Shown: piece by piece, positions 54,996 through 63,292 of the stretch | Numbering within the stretch: the stretch's first letter is position 1 | Layout: every line of letters begins with the position of its first letter | Origin: Anaerocolumna sp. AGMB13025 | GTDB lineage: Bacteria > Bacillota > Clostridia > Lachnospirales > Lachnospiraceae | DNA: 64,000 nucleotides | Direction: 5' to 3' | Assembly: GCF_029689925.1 (NCBI RefSeq) | Contig: NZ_CP121445.1 | Location: forward strand, 4,448,501 to 4,512,500 | Translations under genes and position numbers: made by a program | Notes under the pieces: model-generated | Databases searched by the model: none | Told to the model about the DNA's origin: nothing | What the model saw: only the letters and a program-made list of their open reading frames with translations

Positions 54996-55544
54996 TTATT
55001 TACTTTTTATTTTACCATAAAGTAAGGAATCATAATAGTTGTCTTCAATAAAAAAGTGATCTTGTAACCGTCCCTCCAAGACATATCCATTTTTCTCAAG
55101 GATACGGGCAGAACCGATATTAGCATCTACCACACTGGCATGAAGTTTATGAAGCTTTAGTGTATCAAATGCAAAATCCGTCAATAAGGCGATGCTTTTT
55201 GTACCATAGCCTCTGCCCCAGTAAGACTTATGAAAAACATACCCAACCTCCGCCTGGTTTGCCTCCCTGTCAAAATCAAAAAGCATGACGGTTCCTATCA
55301 CTGCCTGTGCAGCCTTTAAAACGACAGAAGCATACATATGCGTTCCGGCTTCCTCGCGCTTTATCATAGTCTCAACAAACTCCCTTGTCTCTTCCAGGCT
55401 TTTCATTAACTTCCAGCCAATAAAACGGGATACCTCTTCATCAGAGGCATATTCATGTATCTTGGCGGCATCCTCTATATTTAAGGGTTTAAATGTGATT
55501 ATATCTGTTTCTAATGTATGGAATAGACTTAAATTTGTATTCAT
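54996..55544 (-). CDS. GNAT acetyltransferase, RimJ/RimL type
   Basis: A 182-residue acetyltransferase with the acetyl-CoA loop SYWGRGYGTKSIALL and a C-terminal ASVVDANIGSARILEKNGY segment. The substrate cannot be told; relatives acetylate protein N-termini or small amines. It may mark the chromosomal flank of the cassette-like array that starts beyond it. Confidence 0.88.
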   Translation of the reverse strand: MNTNLSLFHTLETDIITFKPLNIEDAAKIHEYASDEEVSRFIGWKLMKSLEETREFVETMIKREEAGTHMYASVVLKAAQAVIGTVMLFDFDREANQAEVGYVFHKSYWGRGYGTKSIALLTDFAFDTLKLHKLHASVVDANIGSARILEKNGYVLEGRLQDHFFIEDNYYDSLLYGKIKSK

Positions 55545-55822
55545 TCGTTCTCACTTTCGATCGTATTTTTCCTTGTAGAGTTGTAATACGAAGTAGCTTC
55601 AAAGCAAGGTAATGTCTGCACTTTCTTATAAAACAATATGCTCCGCTTACTCTATTTTACAGCAATTAATCCTCTCTTTCAATCCTTTCCGAATTCTTAT
55701 ATTAAAATCATTGGAAGTATCTTTTGAGATTGCATTTATTAATCCAAGGAACTAGTCGAATACATCCTACACCTTAGTGGAATCCAGCAGTTTATACTCA
55801 ACATGTTGTATGGTATTAGGAA

Positions 55823-55885
55823 CTATATTTCCAATAATTCAACTCCAATTTTTAAATAGTTTTCTGCTTCTATTATTGTCAGCAT
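55823..55885 (-). pseudogene. Truncated gene remnant
   Basis: A 20-codon frame (MLTIIEAENYLKIGVELLEI) follows a good GCAGGAGGG site directly after a cassette junction, then stops. It reads like the start of a normal gene cut short. No homologue is recognised. Confidence 0.5.
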
Positions 55886-55902
55886 TATTAAGATTCCCTC
55901 CT

Positions 55903-55980
55903 GCAAATTCAAGTTTGCTTATGTGCTAGGCTAGGCTGTTTAGATAAAATGGGAAGCTTGACTTCCCAAAACTTGCAATG
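55903..55980. repeat. Cassette junction A
   Basis: On the plus strand: CAAATTCAAGTTTGC, then CTAGGCTAGGCTG, TAGATAAAATGGG, a GGGAAGCTTGACTTCCC hairpin (55951-55967), then AAACTTGCAATG. Outer motifs are mutually inverted. It sits directly after the serine hydrolase stop. Confidence 0.7.
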
Positions 55981-56820
55981 TTATAAATGTAATGCCATTT
56001 CAATTATTTCCATATTCTCTGGATGAGGTCTGTCCATATCCGATAATATACTAATAACAGTCTTTTTGTCAGGGATAATGACTAATTTTTGTCCTCCAAA
56101 ACCACACGCGCAAAAATATAGGATGCTTGAATAACTTCCCAACCACCAACCCAAGCCATAAGGAGTATTTTCCGGGAAACCTCCACTAGAATATTCCAAC
56201 ACACTAAGTTTATAATATTCTTCAGAAAACAAACGTTTTCCTTCTATTACACCTTTATTTAACAATAACTGTCCGAATTCATCTAATAACTTGATAGAAA
56301 CCTTCATTCCTTGAATATCATCTCTAACCCATTCGAAATCTCTATTTTTAAAGTATGATAATATCTTTATTCTAAACAATTGCGTTATCTCAATTCCATA
56401 TACCGCTTCTAATAAATTGACTATTATCTGTGGGTCAGGTTTATATTTAAAAGAGACACCAGGTTCGCTTTCAAATATCAATTCCATTACTTCGTTCATA
56501 TTTGGTGGAATAGGATCTTTTGGGGCTGGCCATACAATTCCAGTGGTTTTAGACAATACATGTTTGATTTTTAATTTATACCAGTTAATATCTGTTATTT
56601 CGTTATGCTCAATATAATCAATGACACAATCCTCTATACTTCCAATTTTCCCTTCATATATAGCAATACCAACTAGCGCAGACAAAAAAGATTTGAATAT
56701 GCAGCCAACTGGAAATAACTGCACCTCACTTTCGTTTTCCCGTGTAAATTCAAATGCTATCTGTCCATCCTTTATCATATGTACAGCCCTTAGATTTGTA
56801 TAACGACTTAAAGTAAGCAT
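55981..56820 (-). CDS. Beta-lactamase-related hydrolase with Cys in place of the catalytic Ser
   Basis: A 279-residue protein of the class C beta-lactamase/esterase fold. ATG at 56820 is chosen over GTG 56832 because GAGGG lies six bases before it. The segment PVGCIFKSFLSALVGIAI aligns with the family's SxxK motif, but Cys40 stands where Ser is expected (codon TGC), with Lys43 kept. The later FKYKPDPQ and CGFGGQKLVIIPDKK parts match the family's Tyr and C-terminal glycine motifs. It may be a thiol variant or inactive. It belongs to the cassette-like array; substrate unknown. Confidence 0.8.
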   Translation of the reverse strand: MLTLSRYTNLRAVHMIKDGQIAFEFTRENESEVQLFPVGCIFKSFLSALVGIAIYEGKIGSIEDCVIDYIEHNEITDINWYKLKIKHVLSKTTGIVWPAPKDPIPPNMNEVMELIFESEPGVSFKYKPDPQIIVNLLEAVYGIEITQLFRIKILSYFKNRDFEWVRDDIQGMKVSIKLLDEFGQLLLNKGVIEGKRLFSEEYYKLSVLEYSSGGFPENTPYGLGWWLGSYSSILYFCACGFGGQKLVIIPDKKTVISILSDMDRPHPENMEIIEMALHL

Positions 56821-56855
56821 ATTATCCCTCACACAAATTCAAATTTATATTCCAT

Positions 56856-57419
56856 CTACCGCTTTTCTAATATGGTCCATATATTCTCTTCCTGTGGGAT
56901 TATTATATCTATATCCACTTCCGGGTGAGCCTTCACATATTCAGTAAGCATATCTATCAAATTTTCCTTTGACTTCATATAATCATCCACTATGACATCA
57001 ACAGAGACTCCAAGACGTTTCAGTAGTAGCGCAGATACCGCCCCAGTCCTGTCCTTCCCTGCTGAGCAAAAATACATTACATTTGATGGAGCATTCAGTA
57101 TAGTATCCAGAATAATGTCCATCTGTTCATCCACCATACTACGATAGACTTCATGAAGATGCGCTCTGGATTTTGGCGTATCTCCACCACCCGTTACTGG
57201 GAGATGATGATAGGTAAATCCTGCTAATTTCCGTAATGAACATGGATTACGATCTAGTTCCTGCGCAGAGCGTAGATCCACAAGTGTGGTTATATCATTA
57301 TCCAATAACCACTGAATCTCTTCTTCTGTTATATGCACTGGTACGTCACTTCTTATGTATCGCATGCCACCAATTGGCAATGCGCGTGTGTTTAATGTTG
57401 ATTTTAACAATGATTTCAT
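56856..57419 (-). CDS. Tyrosine phosphatase-like protein
   Basis: A 187-residue phosphatase of the Y_phosphatase3 type. The CX5R loop reads FCSAGKDRTG (Cys118, Arg124), with Phe in place of the usual His before Cys. DLRSAQELDRNPC upstream is also typical of the family. It starts after AAGGAG. Usual targets are phosphotyrosine or phosphoinositides; here unknown. Only 35 bp separate it from the next gene, and this gap has an AAATTTGAATTTG motif shared with other array junctions. Confidence 0.88.
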   Translation of the reverse strand: MKSLLKSTLNTRALPIGGMRYIRSDVPVHITEEEIQWLLDNDITTLVDLRSAQELDRNPCSLRKLAGFTYHHLPVTGGGDTPKSRAHLHEVYRSMVDEQMDIILDTILNAPSNVMYFCSAGKDRTGAVSALLLKRLGVSVDVIVDDYMKSKENLIDMLTEYVKAHPEVDIDIIIPQEENIWTILEKR

Positions 57420-57556
57420 CTAGTCTTTTCTCCTTGCCACACAAACATATAAGTTCAAATTTGTCTTTCTTTCTCATAACTTATTAAATATAATGGGTAA
57501 TTCATTTAATTTGCAATAGTAGACAATTGCAAGTTAAAATTATTTTTGAATGCTCT
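57420..57556. repeat. Cassette junction C
   Basis: Plus strand: AAGTTCAAATTTG, TAAATATAATGGG (57485-57497), then TTGCAA and TTGCAA flanking a 10-base spacer (57512-57533). It lies between the kinase-like and phosphatase genes. Confidence 0.65.
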
Positions 57557-58468
57557 TCACTCCGTTTGATAAAATTTATTGTTGATATACCATGTTGGAA
57601 CAGGATTTTTCATATCATCAAACGAACATATGATATCTGTATTCATTTTCAAAATTGATGGCATTTCATCCGGAGCAAAATATTTTGCCCACACGATGGA
57701 AGTTATAGCGCTTGCCGAAAGGTAATACAATAATAACATCCAAAACTTGTCTGGTACTTCATTGTCGAAATAACCATTAATCTGTCCTGAAGCAAATTCT
57801 GCGCATTCTACACCAATACGATTGAACTCATACCATGGGTCTCCATAATTATCAAAATCAACCGTGTGCCAATCAATAATTGATAAATTACCAGATACTG
57901 TTTGTATCATATTGCCCATATGGTAATCTCCATGATGACGGCACTGTGGACGATTATTTAATAATTCTCTATTCCTTTCAAGATAATCCAAAATGATAGT
58001 ATCCCCTGGAAAACGGACACCATCTGAGTGGAACGCTGCTATACGAGGATTTATAACTGAGAAGTATCGCTCAGACCAATCAGAAATACCATCTTTTGCC
58101 TGAACTCCATGTATCTTTTTAAGAATTTTACCTGATTCTAAACCCATCTGATATTGTTCTTTCGCAGATAACGTACCTAAGATAGATTCTACTTCGACTC
58201 CCTCGATCCAGCTCAGCAGCGTGTACACAGATTTCCCATTATCACAAATCCCAAAATCAATGGGGGAAGGCATCGGCACATTACACGCAGACATTTCTTT
58301 CATTACTTCATACTCAGTCTTTTTCTTTAAATACTCCGAAGAATCAGCAATACGTAATAATAGATGTTTTCCTTCCGTTGTTTCAATATAATATTTTTTA
58401 TCTCCTGACATACCCTTCGTAATCGGCTCTATTTTAGAAAACGTATCATATATCGGAATATCTATCAT
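57557..58468 (-). CDS. Aminoglycoside phosphotransferase (APH) family kinase
   Basis: A 303-residue small-molecule kinase. The catalytic loop is HHGDYHMGNM (His179, Asp181) and the metal site is IIDWHTVDFD (Asp199). A Gly-rich GMSGDKKYYIE loop and LLLRIAD form the ATP site. It starts after GGGAGGAG. The family includes antibiotic-inactivating enzymes and choline/homoserine kinases; the substrate is not shown. Array position fits a resistance or detoxification gene, but this is inference. Confidence 0.88.
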   Translation of the reverse strand: MIDIPIYDTFSKIEPITKGMSGDKKYYIETTEGKHLLLRIADSSEYLKKKTEYEVMKEMSACNVPMPSPIDFGICDNGKSVYTLLSWIEGVEVESILGTLSAKEQYQMGLESGKILKKIHGVQAKDGISDWSERYFSVINPRIAAFHSDGVRFPGDTIILDYLERNRELLNNRPQCRHHGDYHMGNMIQTVSGNLSIIDWHTVDFDNYGDPWYEFNRIGVECAEFASGQINGYFDNEVPDKFWMLLLYYLSASAITSIVWAKYFAPDEMPSILKMNTDIICSFDDMKNPVPTWYINNKFYQTE

Positions 58469-58552
58469 AATTCCACTCCTCCCATATTTGGTTATAGTTC
58501 ATTCAGCAACAATATGCTTTAGAATTCCTTTCTGGTGTAGCCATTTTCCATA

Positions 58553-59947
58553 TCAGTCCTCATTCTTTTCATCATTAACTTTTTTTAACTCAAAGCAGGT
58601 TGCCTCCAATAGCAAGATAAGTCTGTCATTATTTACGACAAAAAAAGTTGCGGGTATACTACCACCATGATTTTTAGACGTAAGATATACTCCTAACGAT
58701 TTCACTTCATCATTTATATTTAAACCTTGTAAATCTATTTTCCATAGTCTATAAAAAGAGGTGCTATTATAACATATCGTTTCAATCTGATAGAGTGGAT
58801 CTTTTGTTCTATATTGATATTCATTATAGTTTTCAAGACCTTTTGTATCAAATAAATTCTTTTTGATTATTATTTTATCACCAATCACGTTCTGCCCTGT
58901 TGGATATTCCGAAGCATCATTCCAGGAATTTGCGAATCCTAAAAGCTTTTCAACCTGCCAGGTACCGTATACAAAGTTTTCCGTTTCACTATCAAGCTCC
59001 ATTTCACCATTAAATGGTTCCGATGTATTTAACGGTGGATTGGGAGCATCTATATCAGGAGGAATAATTTCATTATTAATACCGATAATTTTTAATTTGC
59101 TTCCCATTTTATAGATACAAAAATTAAGATTACGCTGATAATCACCAAACATTATACCACTTGCATTATAGAATACAAATTTCGTATGAGCAGTTGAGAT
59201 TGCATTAACGAAATTGTTGTTTATAATTTTGTTATAATTGTCAGTAAATTCTTGTGCCGAATTTATCGTAATATACTTACCATCAATTGATACAGTAAAT
59301 GGATAATAAATGCATTGAGCGACTGCTCCTTTCTCTTTCGATATGATATCCTTTTTCAGTTTATTTAGGAAGGTATCAACTTCCTGATTATTAGAATCCA
59401 TGATGTCATAGAAATTATCTAAACTATCACCACAGACATGATCTATTTTTAAAGCAACAGGCAACTTTTCACCATAACTTTGCATAAATATTCCCTTTAG
59501 TTCGCTTGGTTCATCTGCTAAGGCAACTGTACCTGTTAAAGTATTCTTCTCATCATCCGTTAAAGAAATTTTAAGTCCATCTAATGTACCAACTAACTTA
59601 ATTTCATCTTTATCGTTATGATTAACATAAAAAGCAGTTATGTTGTTACCATAGGGATAAATATCCAAGCAAACCTCCTCGACACCAATTGTACCGTAGA
59701 AAACATTGTGTTTTTTATCCTGTAGACAAGTTTGGCTTGATTCGATTGAAATATTATCTATGCTTGGGGTTGCAGACTCAATGTCCAAATTTTTTTCATT
59801 ACTTTCTATATTATCACTCGCTGTAATTGGTTCAGTAGATATTGTAGTTCCGTCTTTATATGATCCACTAATTTGTGATCTTTTTGTACAGCTTACATAT
59901 ATAATGCAACATATAATTATCAAAACCGTAAGGTATCTTTTTTTCAT
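58553..59947 (-). CDS. Putative lipoprotein, function unknown
   Basis: A 464-residue secreted protein. ATG at 59947 is chosen because it gives a proper lipoprotein signal (MKKRYLTVLIIICCIIYVSC, Cys20 as the lipid site; the lipobox is a weak match). A Ser/Thr/Ile-rich linker follows. The C-terminal part from GTWQVEKLLGFANSW resembles a region seen in clostridial lipoproteins without known role. The start overlaps the stop of a broken response-regulator gene (ATGA), a trace of an older operon. Confidence 0.75.
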   Translation of the reverse strand: MKKRYLTVLIIICCIIYVSCTKRSQISGSYKDGTTISTEPITASDNIESNEKNLDIESATPSIDNISIESSQTCLQDKKHNVFYGTIGVEEVCLDIYPYGNNITAFYVNHNDKDEIKLVGTLDGLKISLTDDEKNTLTGTVALADEPSELKGIFMQSYGEKLPVALKIDHVCGDSLDNFYDIMDSNNQEVDTFLNKLKKDIISKEKGAVAQCIYYPFTVSIDGKYITINSAQEFTDNYNKIINNNFVNAISTAHTKFVFYNASGIMFGDYQRNLNFCIYKMGSKLKIIGINNEIIPPDIDAPNPPLNTSEPFNGEMELDSETENFVYGTWQVEKLLGFANSWNDASEYPTGQNVIGDKIIIKKNLFDTKGLENYNEYQYRTKDPLYQIETICYNSTSFYRLWKIDLQGLNINDEVKSLGVYLTSKNHGGSIPATFFVVNNDRLILLLEATCFELKKVNDEKNED

Positions 59948-60263
59948 AGCTCTAAAATATATCCGGTTCCCCAAATGGTTTTTATCACCTGGGGTTCATT
60001 CGGATTCTCCTCAATCTTTTCTCTTAATTTTCTTATATGTACATTCAACGTACCGTCCCAGTATTTTTATTTACCATGCACTTAATAATTACCTTAACTT
60101 TTGCAAGAAGTACGCTTAACGAATAATATAATCATCTCCGCCGATATTTAACGCGATTAATATATCATCATCGCTCTGCCTTGCGCTGATAAATAATATA
60201 GGTATTACCGATTCCTGGCGGATTTTCTTACAGATACTAAACACGCTATCATCACTAAGATCG
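59944..60263 (-). pseudogene. Remnant of an OmpR/VanR-type response regulator
   Basis: In pieces on the minus strand: KKIRQESVIPILFISARQSD and ALNIGGDDYI (end of a receiver domain), a frameshift with loss of a few residues, SLSVLLAKVKVIIK in another frame, then a direct jump of roughly 90 residues to LNVHIRKLREKIEENPNE and TIWGTGYILEL (end of a winged-helix domain). The phosphorylation half is missing, so it is not functional. Confidence 0.85.
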
Positions 60264-60309
60264 CTACTTTTACATTTATTTATTCAGTAATTTAGCTACT
60301 CTGTCTTTA

Positions 60310-60400
60310 TAAATTCGCAATTTGCTTTTGTACAAGGCATTACTTCATAAATACAATGGGAAGTTTAGAATCCCATGCAAATTGGAATTGTTTGCTTAGA
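60310..60400. repeat. Cassette junction D
   Basis: Plus strand: AAATTCGCAATTTGC, TAAATACAATGGG (60348-60360), an ATGGG...CCCAT hairpin (60356-60376), then GCAAATTGGAATTG. It lies downstream of a GNAT gene and upstream of the regulator remnant. Confidence 0.7.
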
Positions 60401-60454
60401 TTTGATTCACTTTTTGAAAGAATATAAATTAAGGACTATGCTCATTTTGTGGGA

Positions 60455-60961
60455 CTAAGCATTAGAATAATGTATTAAATCAAGTTCAAAATTGTCTCGC
60501 TTAAATCCATTTTCTTCTATATGCGTTTGTTTTAATCCAATTTTCATCAATACAGCCGCACTTGCTGGATTTTCAGATACTGCTTCTGCTTTAAAAATGG
60601 CATTTGGGTATTCATTCAAAACATAATGCATTATTGCACTCGCCGCTTCGCTTGCATAACCACACCCCCAGTGAACTCGAGATATTTGATAATAAAGCCC
60701 ATAAACAAAATTTGCTTTATCCATACAAATGCAACCAACCATACCAATCGCTTTATTATTTAGCAGAATAACAAAGCGGTCTATGAAGTCTTTGTCTGTC
60801 CGATTTATCTGATGTTCAATTAAGTTAATACATTCATCAATGGTGGTCAATAAAGGGGTATATGTATATTTTATTACTTCAAAATCGCTCCATAGTTCAA
60901 AGAAATCGTTTGCATATTTAACATTAAACCCAACCAATTCAAGCCGTTTTGTTTTCAGCAT
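60455..60961 (-). CDS. GNAT acetyltransferase
   Basis: A 168-residue RimJ-like acetyltransferase with the acetyl-CoA loop VHWGCGYASEAASAI and AVSENPASAAVLMKIGL near the end. The start follows GGAGG. Substrate unknown. It forms one unit of the cassette-like array, with related palindromic sequence on both sides. Confidence 0.87.
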   Translation of the reverse strand: MLKTKRLELVGFNVKYANDFFELWSDFEVIKYTYTPLLTTIDECINLIEHQINRTDKDFIDRFVILLNNKAIGMVGCICMDKANFVYGLYYQISRVHWGCGYASEAASAIMHYVLNEYPNAIFKAEAVSENPASAAVLMKIGLKQTHIEENGFKRDNFELDLIHYSNA

Positions 60962-60974
60962 ACTAAACCTCCAA

Positions 60975-61054
60975 ACATAAATAATGTTTACTTCACCTAT
61001 TCATCTTAAATATAATGGAGTATAGCTCCTCCTTTTATAATGTCACTTGTAACA
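60975..61054. repeat. Cassette junction E
   Basis: Core TAAATATAATGGA (61007-61019) and a GGAG/CTCC hairpin (61017-61029), then TCACTTGTAA before the NUDIX gene stop. The ribosome binding site of the next gene (CCTCC on the plus strand) is at the low-coordinate end. Confidence 0.6.
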
Positions 61055-61546
61055 CTAAAACTCCGGTAATTCTATAAATACTACTTTTTCTCCATCAGCT
61101 ATACCACCATATACTTTACTATCATAAACACCAATATGTAAATAATGTTCGATTACATACTTCGAAGTAAAAGGCATATCTAAAGAATTTAGTTCCGCTT
61201 TTTCAAACCATTTTAAAATTCCTTCATTAGAAGTAAATTGAATGTCTATATCGGCTTTCAACTCAGCAAAAAAATAATAATTCTGTCTGATTTCTCCTTT
61301 TGTCCTTCTTAATGTAATATATCGTAACCTCATATCATCTAACATATTTTCAGTGATATTTATTTCTTCTAGCAATTCTCTTATAACACAAGCTCTAGCA
61401 TCATTCAGTTCATATTCTTCAAAATGTCCTCCTGCTGAGCCAACCCAAACATCATTAACTACTCTACTTCCTTGCCTATAAAGCAATAGCATTTTGTTGC
61501 CTTGTGAAATATAAACAGATGACATATTTCTTAACCGACCATCCAT
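61055..61546 (-). CDS. NUDIX hydrolase
   Basis: A 163-residue nucleotide-sugar or 8-oxo-dGTP-type pyrophosphohydrolase. The NUDIX box is the variant GGHFEEYELNDARACVIREL followed by LEEINIT, which matches a known subfamily with two extra residues. An in-frame internal Met (residue 8) is an alternative start, but GGGAG lies upstream of the first ATG. A unit of the cassette-like array. Confidence 0.9.
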   Translation of the reverse strand: MDGRLRNMSSVYISQGNKMLLLYRQGSRVVNDVWVGSAGGHFEEYELNDARACVIRELLEEINITENMLDDMRLRYITLRRTKGEIRQNYYFFAELKADIDIQFTSNEGILKWFEKAELNSLDMPFTSKYVIEHYLHIGVYDSKVYGGIADGEKVVFIELPEF

Positions 61547-61559
61547 ATTCTTTCTCCCT

Positions 61560-61640
61560 ACAGTTCAAATTTTTCAGTAATTTATGCTTGTACTTTTCAT
61601 AAATATAATGGGAGGTTTTACTTCCCATAAATACAAGTCA
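61560..61640. repeat. Cassette junction F (best-formed)
   Basis: Plus strand: AGTTCAAATTT, then CTTGTA (61588-61593), TAAATATAATGGG (61600-61612), inner arms ATGGGAGG and CTTCCCAT around a 5-base loop (61608-61628), then TACAAG (61632-61637) complementary to CTTGTA. Two nested inverted repeats separated by spacers, as in attC-type sites. Confidence 0.75.
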
Positions 61641-61970
61641 CCCTATCAGTGTTTTATAAAAAATCTCTTTCAAAACATTCTCTGGTATATCCTGATTAAG
61701 ATATATTTGTAACATGCCTTTTGGTGTAATCTTAAACTGTTGCAATTGGTGTTTATATTCCAGAATAACCTCAGCTTCAATATTTATATGGTCTTTAAAT
61801 GGGATAATTCGAATATATTTTTCCCCTATATAATAACTCGGCAATTTTGCCCATAACTTCTCTTCAATCTCATAAGGAACAATTAGAATAATCAGCTCTC
61901 TTAATTCAACAAAAAGACTTTGTATTTCACTGCAATATTTTTTTATGTAATCTTGAATATCTGCATTCAA
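61638..61970 (-). CDS. DUF1801-like small protein
   Basis: A 110-residue protein of the YdhG/DUF1801 fold, with IKKYCSEIQSLFVELRELI, EEKLWAKLPSYYIGEK and FKDHINIEAE, LQIYLNQDIPENVLKEI. Function of the family is unknown. Its ATG lies just after an AAACTTGAATG motif shared with other junctions; GGAGGC is upstream. A unit of the cassette-like array. Confidence 0.8.
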   Translation of the reverse strand: MNADIQDYIKKYCSEIQSLFVELRELIILIVPYEIEEKLWAKLPSYYIGEKYIRIIPFKDHINIEAEVILEYKHQLQQFKITPKGMLQIYLNQDIPENVLKEIFYKTLIG

Positions 61971-61989
61971 GTTTCTATGCCTCCATGAT

Positions 61990-62072
61990 TTTAATTTGTT
62001 CGTTTCTTTTATATTTCATTAACCTTCATAAATATAATGGGCAGTTCGCCTTTGGTGACTAATGCGTAGCGT
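61990..62072. repeat. Cassette junction G
   Basis: Core TAAATATAATGGG (62029-62041) followed by CAGTTCGCC with only a weak hairpin. It overlaps the 3' flank of the 157-residue gene. Confidence 0.6.
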
Positions 62073-62546
62073 TTACCCTCTATTTTCCACATAATTTTTA
62101 AAATATGAAATAAATGGATTATAATAGTGTTGCATTTCTTTGATTTCAGAAATGAATTCTTTATATACTTTCTTGCTTTGTAATTTCTCCACCTTATTTG
62201 AAAATTCTGTATCTTCATAATCATTTAACATAGAAAAAAAGTAACTACAATCTACCTTAGCATCATTACCATCAGTATATTTACCTGCATTTTCTAAAAA
62301 TGTCGCCCATGAAATTTCATCTCTCTCGTATCTTATAAAAAAGCACGCCACAAATAAATCATTATTTCTGCTAAACTGTTCAAAAGGCTCAGAATATGCA
62401 TATTCATTTACAATACGAACGGCATCAGGAATATACTTAGTGGTAGCGAGTTCAATTATCCAAAATGGTGGTTCATTATACTGGTCTATTATTTCTTCGC
62501 ACCATAAATCATAATGTTTATACCAAATCAACCTCGATTCTAACAT
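62073..62546 (-). CDS. Uncharacterised 157-residue protein
   Basis: Not recognised. A soluble, Trp/Tyr-rich, acidic protein with PPFWIIELATTKYIPDAVRI near residue 27 and SYFFSMLNDYEDTEF in the middle. No signal peptide, membrane helix or metal motif. The ribosome binding site is weak. Flanked on both sides by array junctions, so it looks like a single-gene cassette. Confidence 0.7.
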   Translation of the reverse strand: MLESRLIWYKHYDLWCEEIIDQYNEPPFWIIELATTKYIPDAVRIVNEYAYSEPFEQFSRNNDLFVACFFIRYERDEISWATFLENAGKYTDGNDAKVDCSYFFSMLNDYEDTEFSNKVEKLQSKKVYKEFISEIKEMQHYYNPFISYFKNYVENRG

Positions 62547-62580
62547 TAGTCCTATCTTATGTGCAAAATCTCCCCTATCT

Positions 62581-62665
62581 TTACAAATTCAAATTGAACA
62601 AAATCGCTGCGCGATGGCTGAACTAGGCTATGGTGCAGCGATTTTGTTCAATCTAAGTTTGCAAT
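62581..62665. repeat. Cassette junction H with long perfect hairpin
   Basis: An 18-bp perfect stem (ATTGAACAAAATCGCTGC at 62593-62610 and its complement at 62635-62652) surrounds a 24-base loop containing CTAGGCTA, which also occurs in junction A. Outer motifs CAAATTCAAATT and AAGTTTGCAATG are as in junction A. The TAAATATAATGGG core is absent. Confidence 0.8.
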
Positions 62666-63216
62666 GTCTTACGATATGTGTAAACCTCGACATCGACAAT
62701 ATCTTGTCCACCCCAATTTTTCTCCTCCATAAAATAATTTTCTTTTTGAAATCCATTTCTTAATAAAGCTTTAGAAGAATAAATATTATTGGGCATAACA
62801 AATGCTTGAATGTTTTTAATTCCAATCTCGTCTGATAAATATTTTGTTAGCAGGTCTACTATATTAGTTGCTATTCCTTGATGCCAGTACAATTCATTTA
62901 TTCTATAACCAATCGTAATCTTCTCATCCCTTTTCTTATAGTTAAACATCTCAGCCATTCCTATAAGTTTATCTGGATTATTACACAGATAAACACCTGC
63001 AATAATACATTTTTTCTTATCAAAATCTCTGTTGCCAAGATTCCTAATGGCTGCTAACAGATTCCCTTTGCTCTTTTTATATAAGAAAAGCGGAATATAT
63101 TTATAAACATTATCGTTGTTTGTAATTTCAAAAAGATTATCCAGGTCATCTTCTATCATTTTTTTAACGATAATTTTTTCATTATAAATGTGCGGAAATT
63201 GTTCATAGAGTTCCAT
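62653..63216 (-). CDS. GNAT acetyltransferase
   Basis: A 187-residue acetyltransferase with ITIGYRINELYWHQGIATNI (acetyl-CoA loop HQGIA) and FVMPNNIYSSKALLRNGF. The last codons (TTG CAA ACT TAG) lie inside the shared junction motif, so the junction begins within the gene end. Substrate unknown. Confidence 0.85.
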   Translation of the reverse strand: MELYEQFPHIYNEKIIVKKMIEDDLDNLFEITNNDNVYKYIPLFLYKKSKGNLLAAIRNLGNRDFDKKKCIIAGVYLCNNPDKLIGMAEMFNYKKRDEKITIGYRINELYWHQGIATNIVDLLTKYLSDEIGIKNIQAFVMPNNIYSSKALLRNGFQKENYFMEEKNWGGQDIVDVEVYTYRKTLQT

Positions 63217-63292
63217 AGTTATCCATTCTTTCTATTTACATAGTGCTAATAAATATTTCACGACAATTAATACTTATTTTGCGAACATCTAT

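Larger units (their letters stand above)
55545..55980. other. 436-bp region at the low-coordinate end of the cassette array
   Basis: Holds a gene remnant (55823-55885) and one cassette junction (55903-55980). The rest, 55545-55820, is AT-rich and shows no supported feature. Confidence 0.6.
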
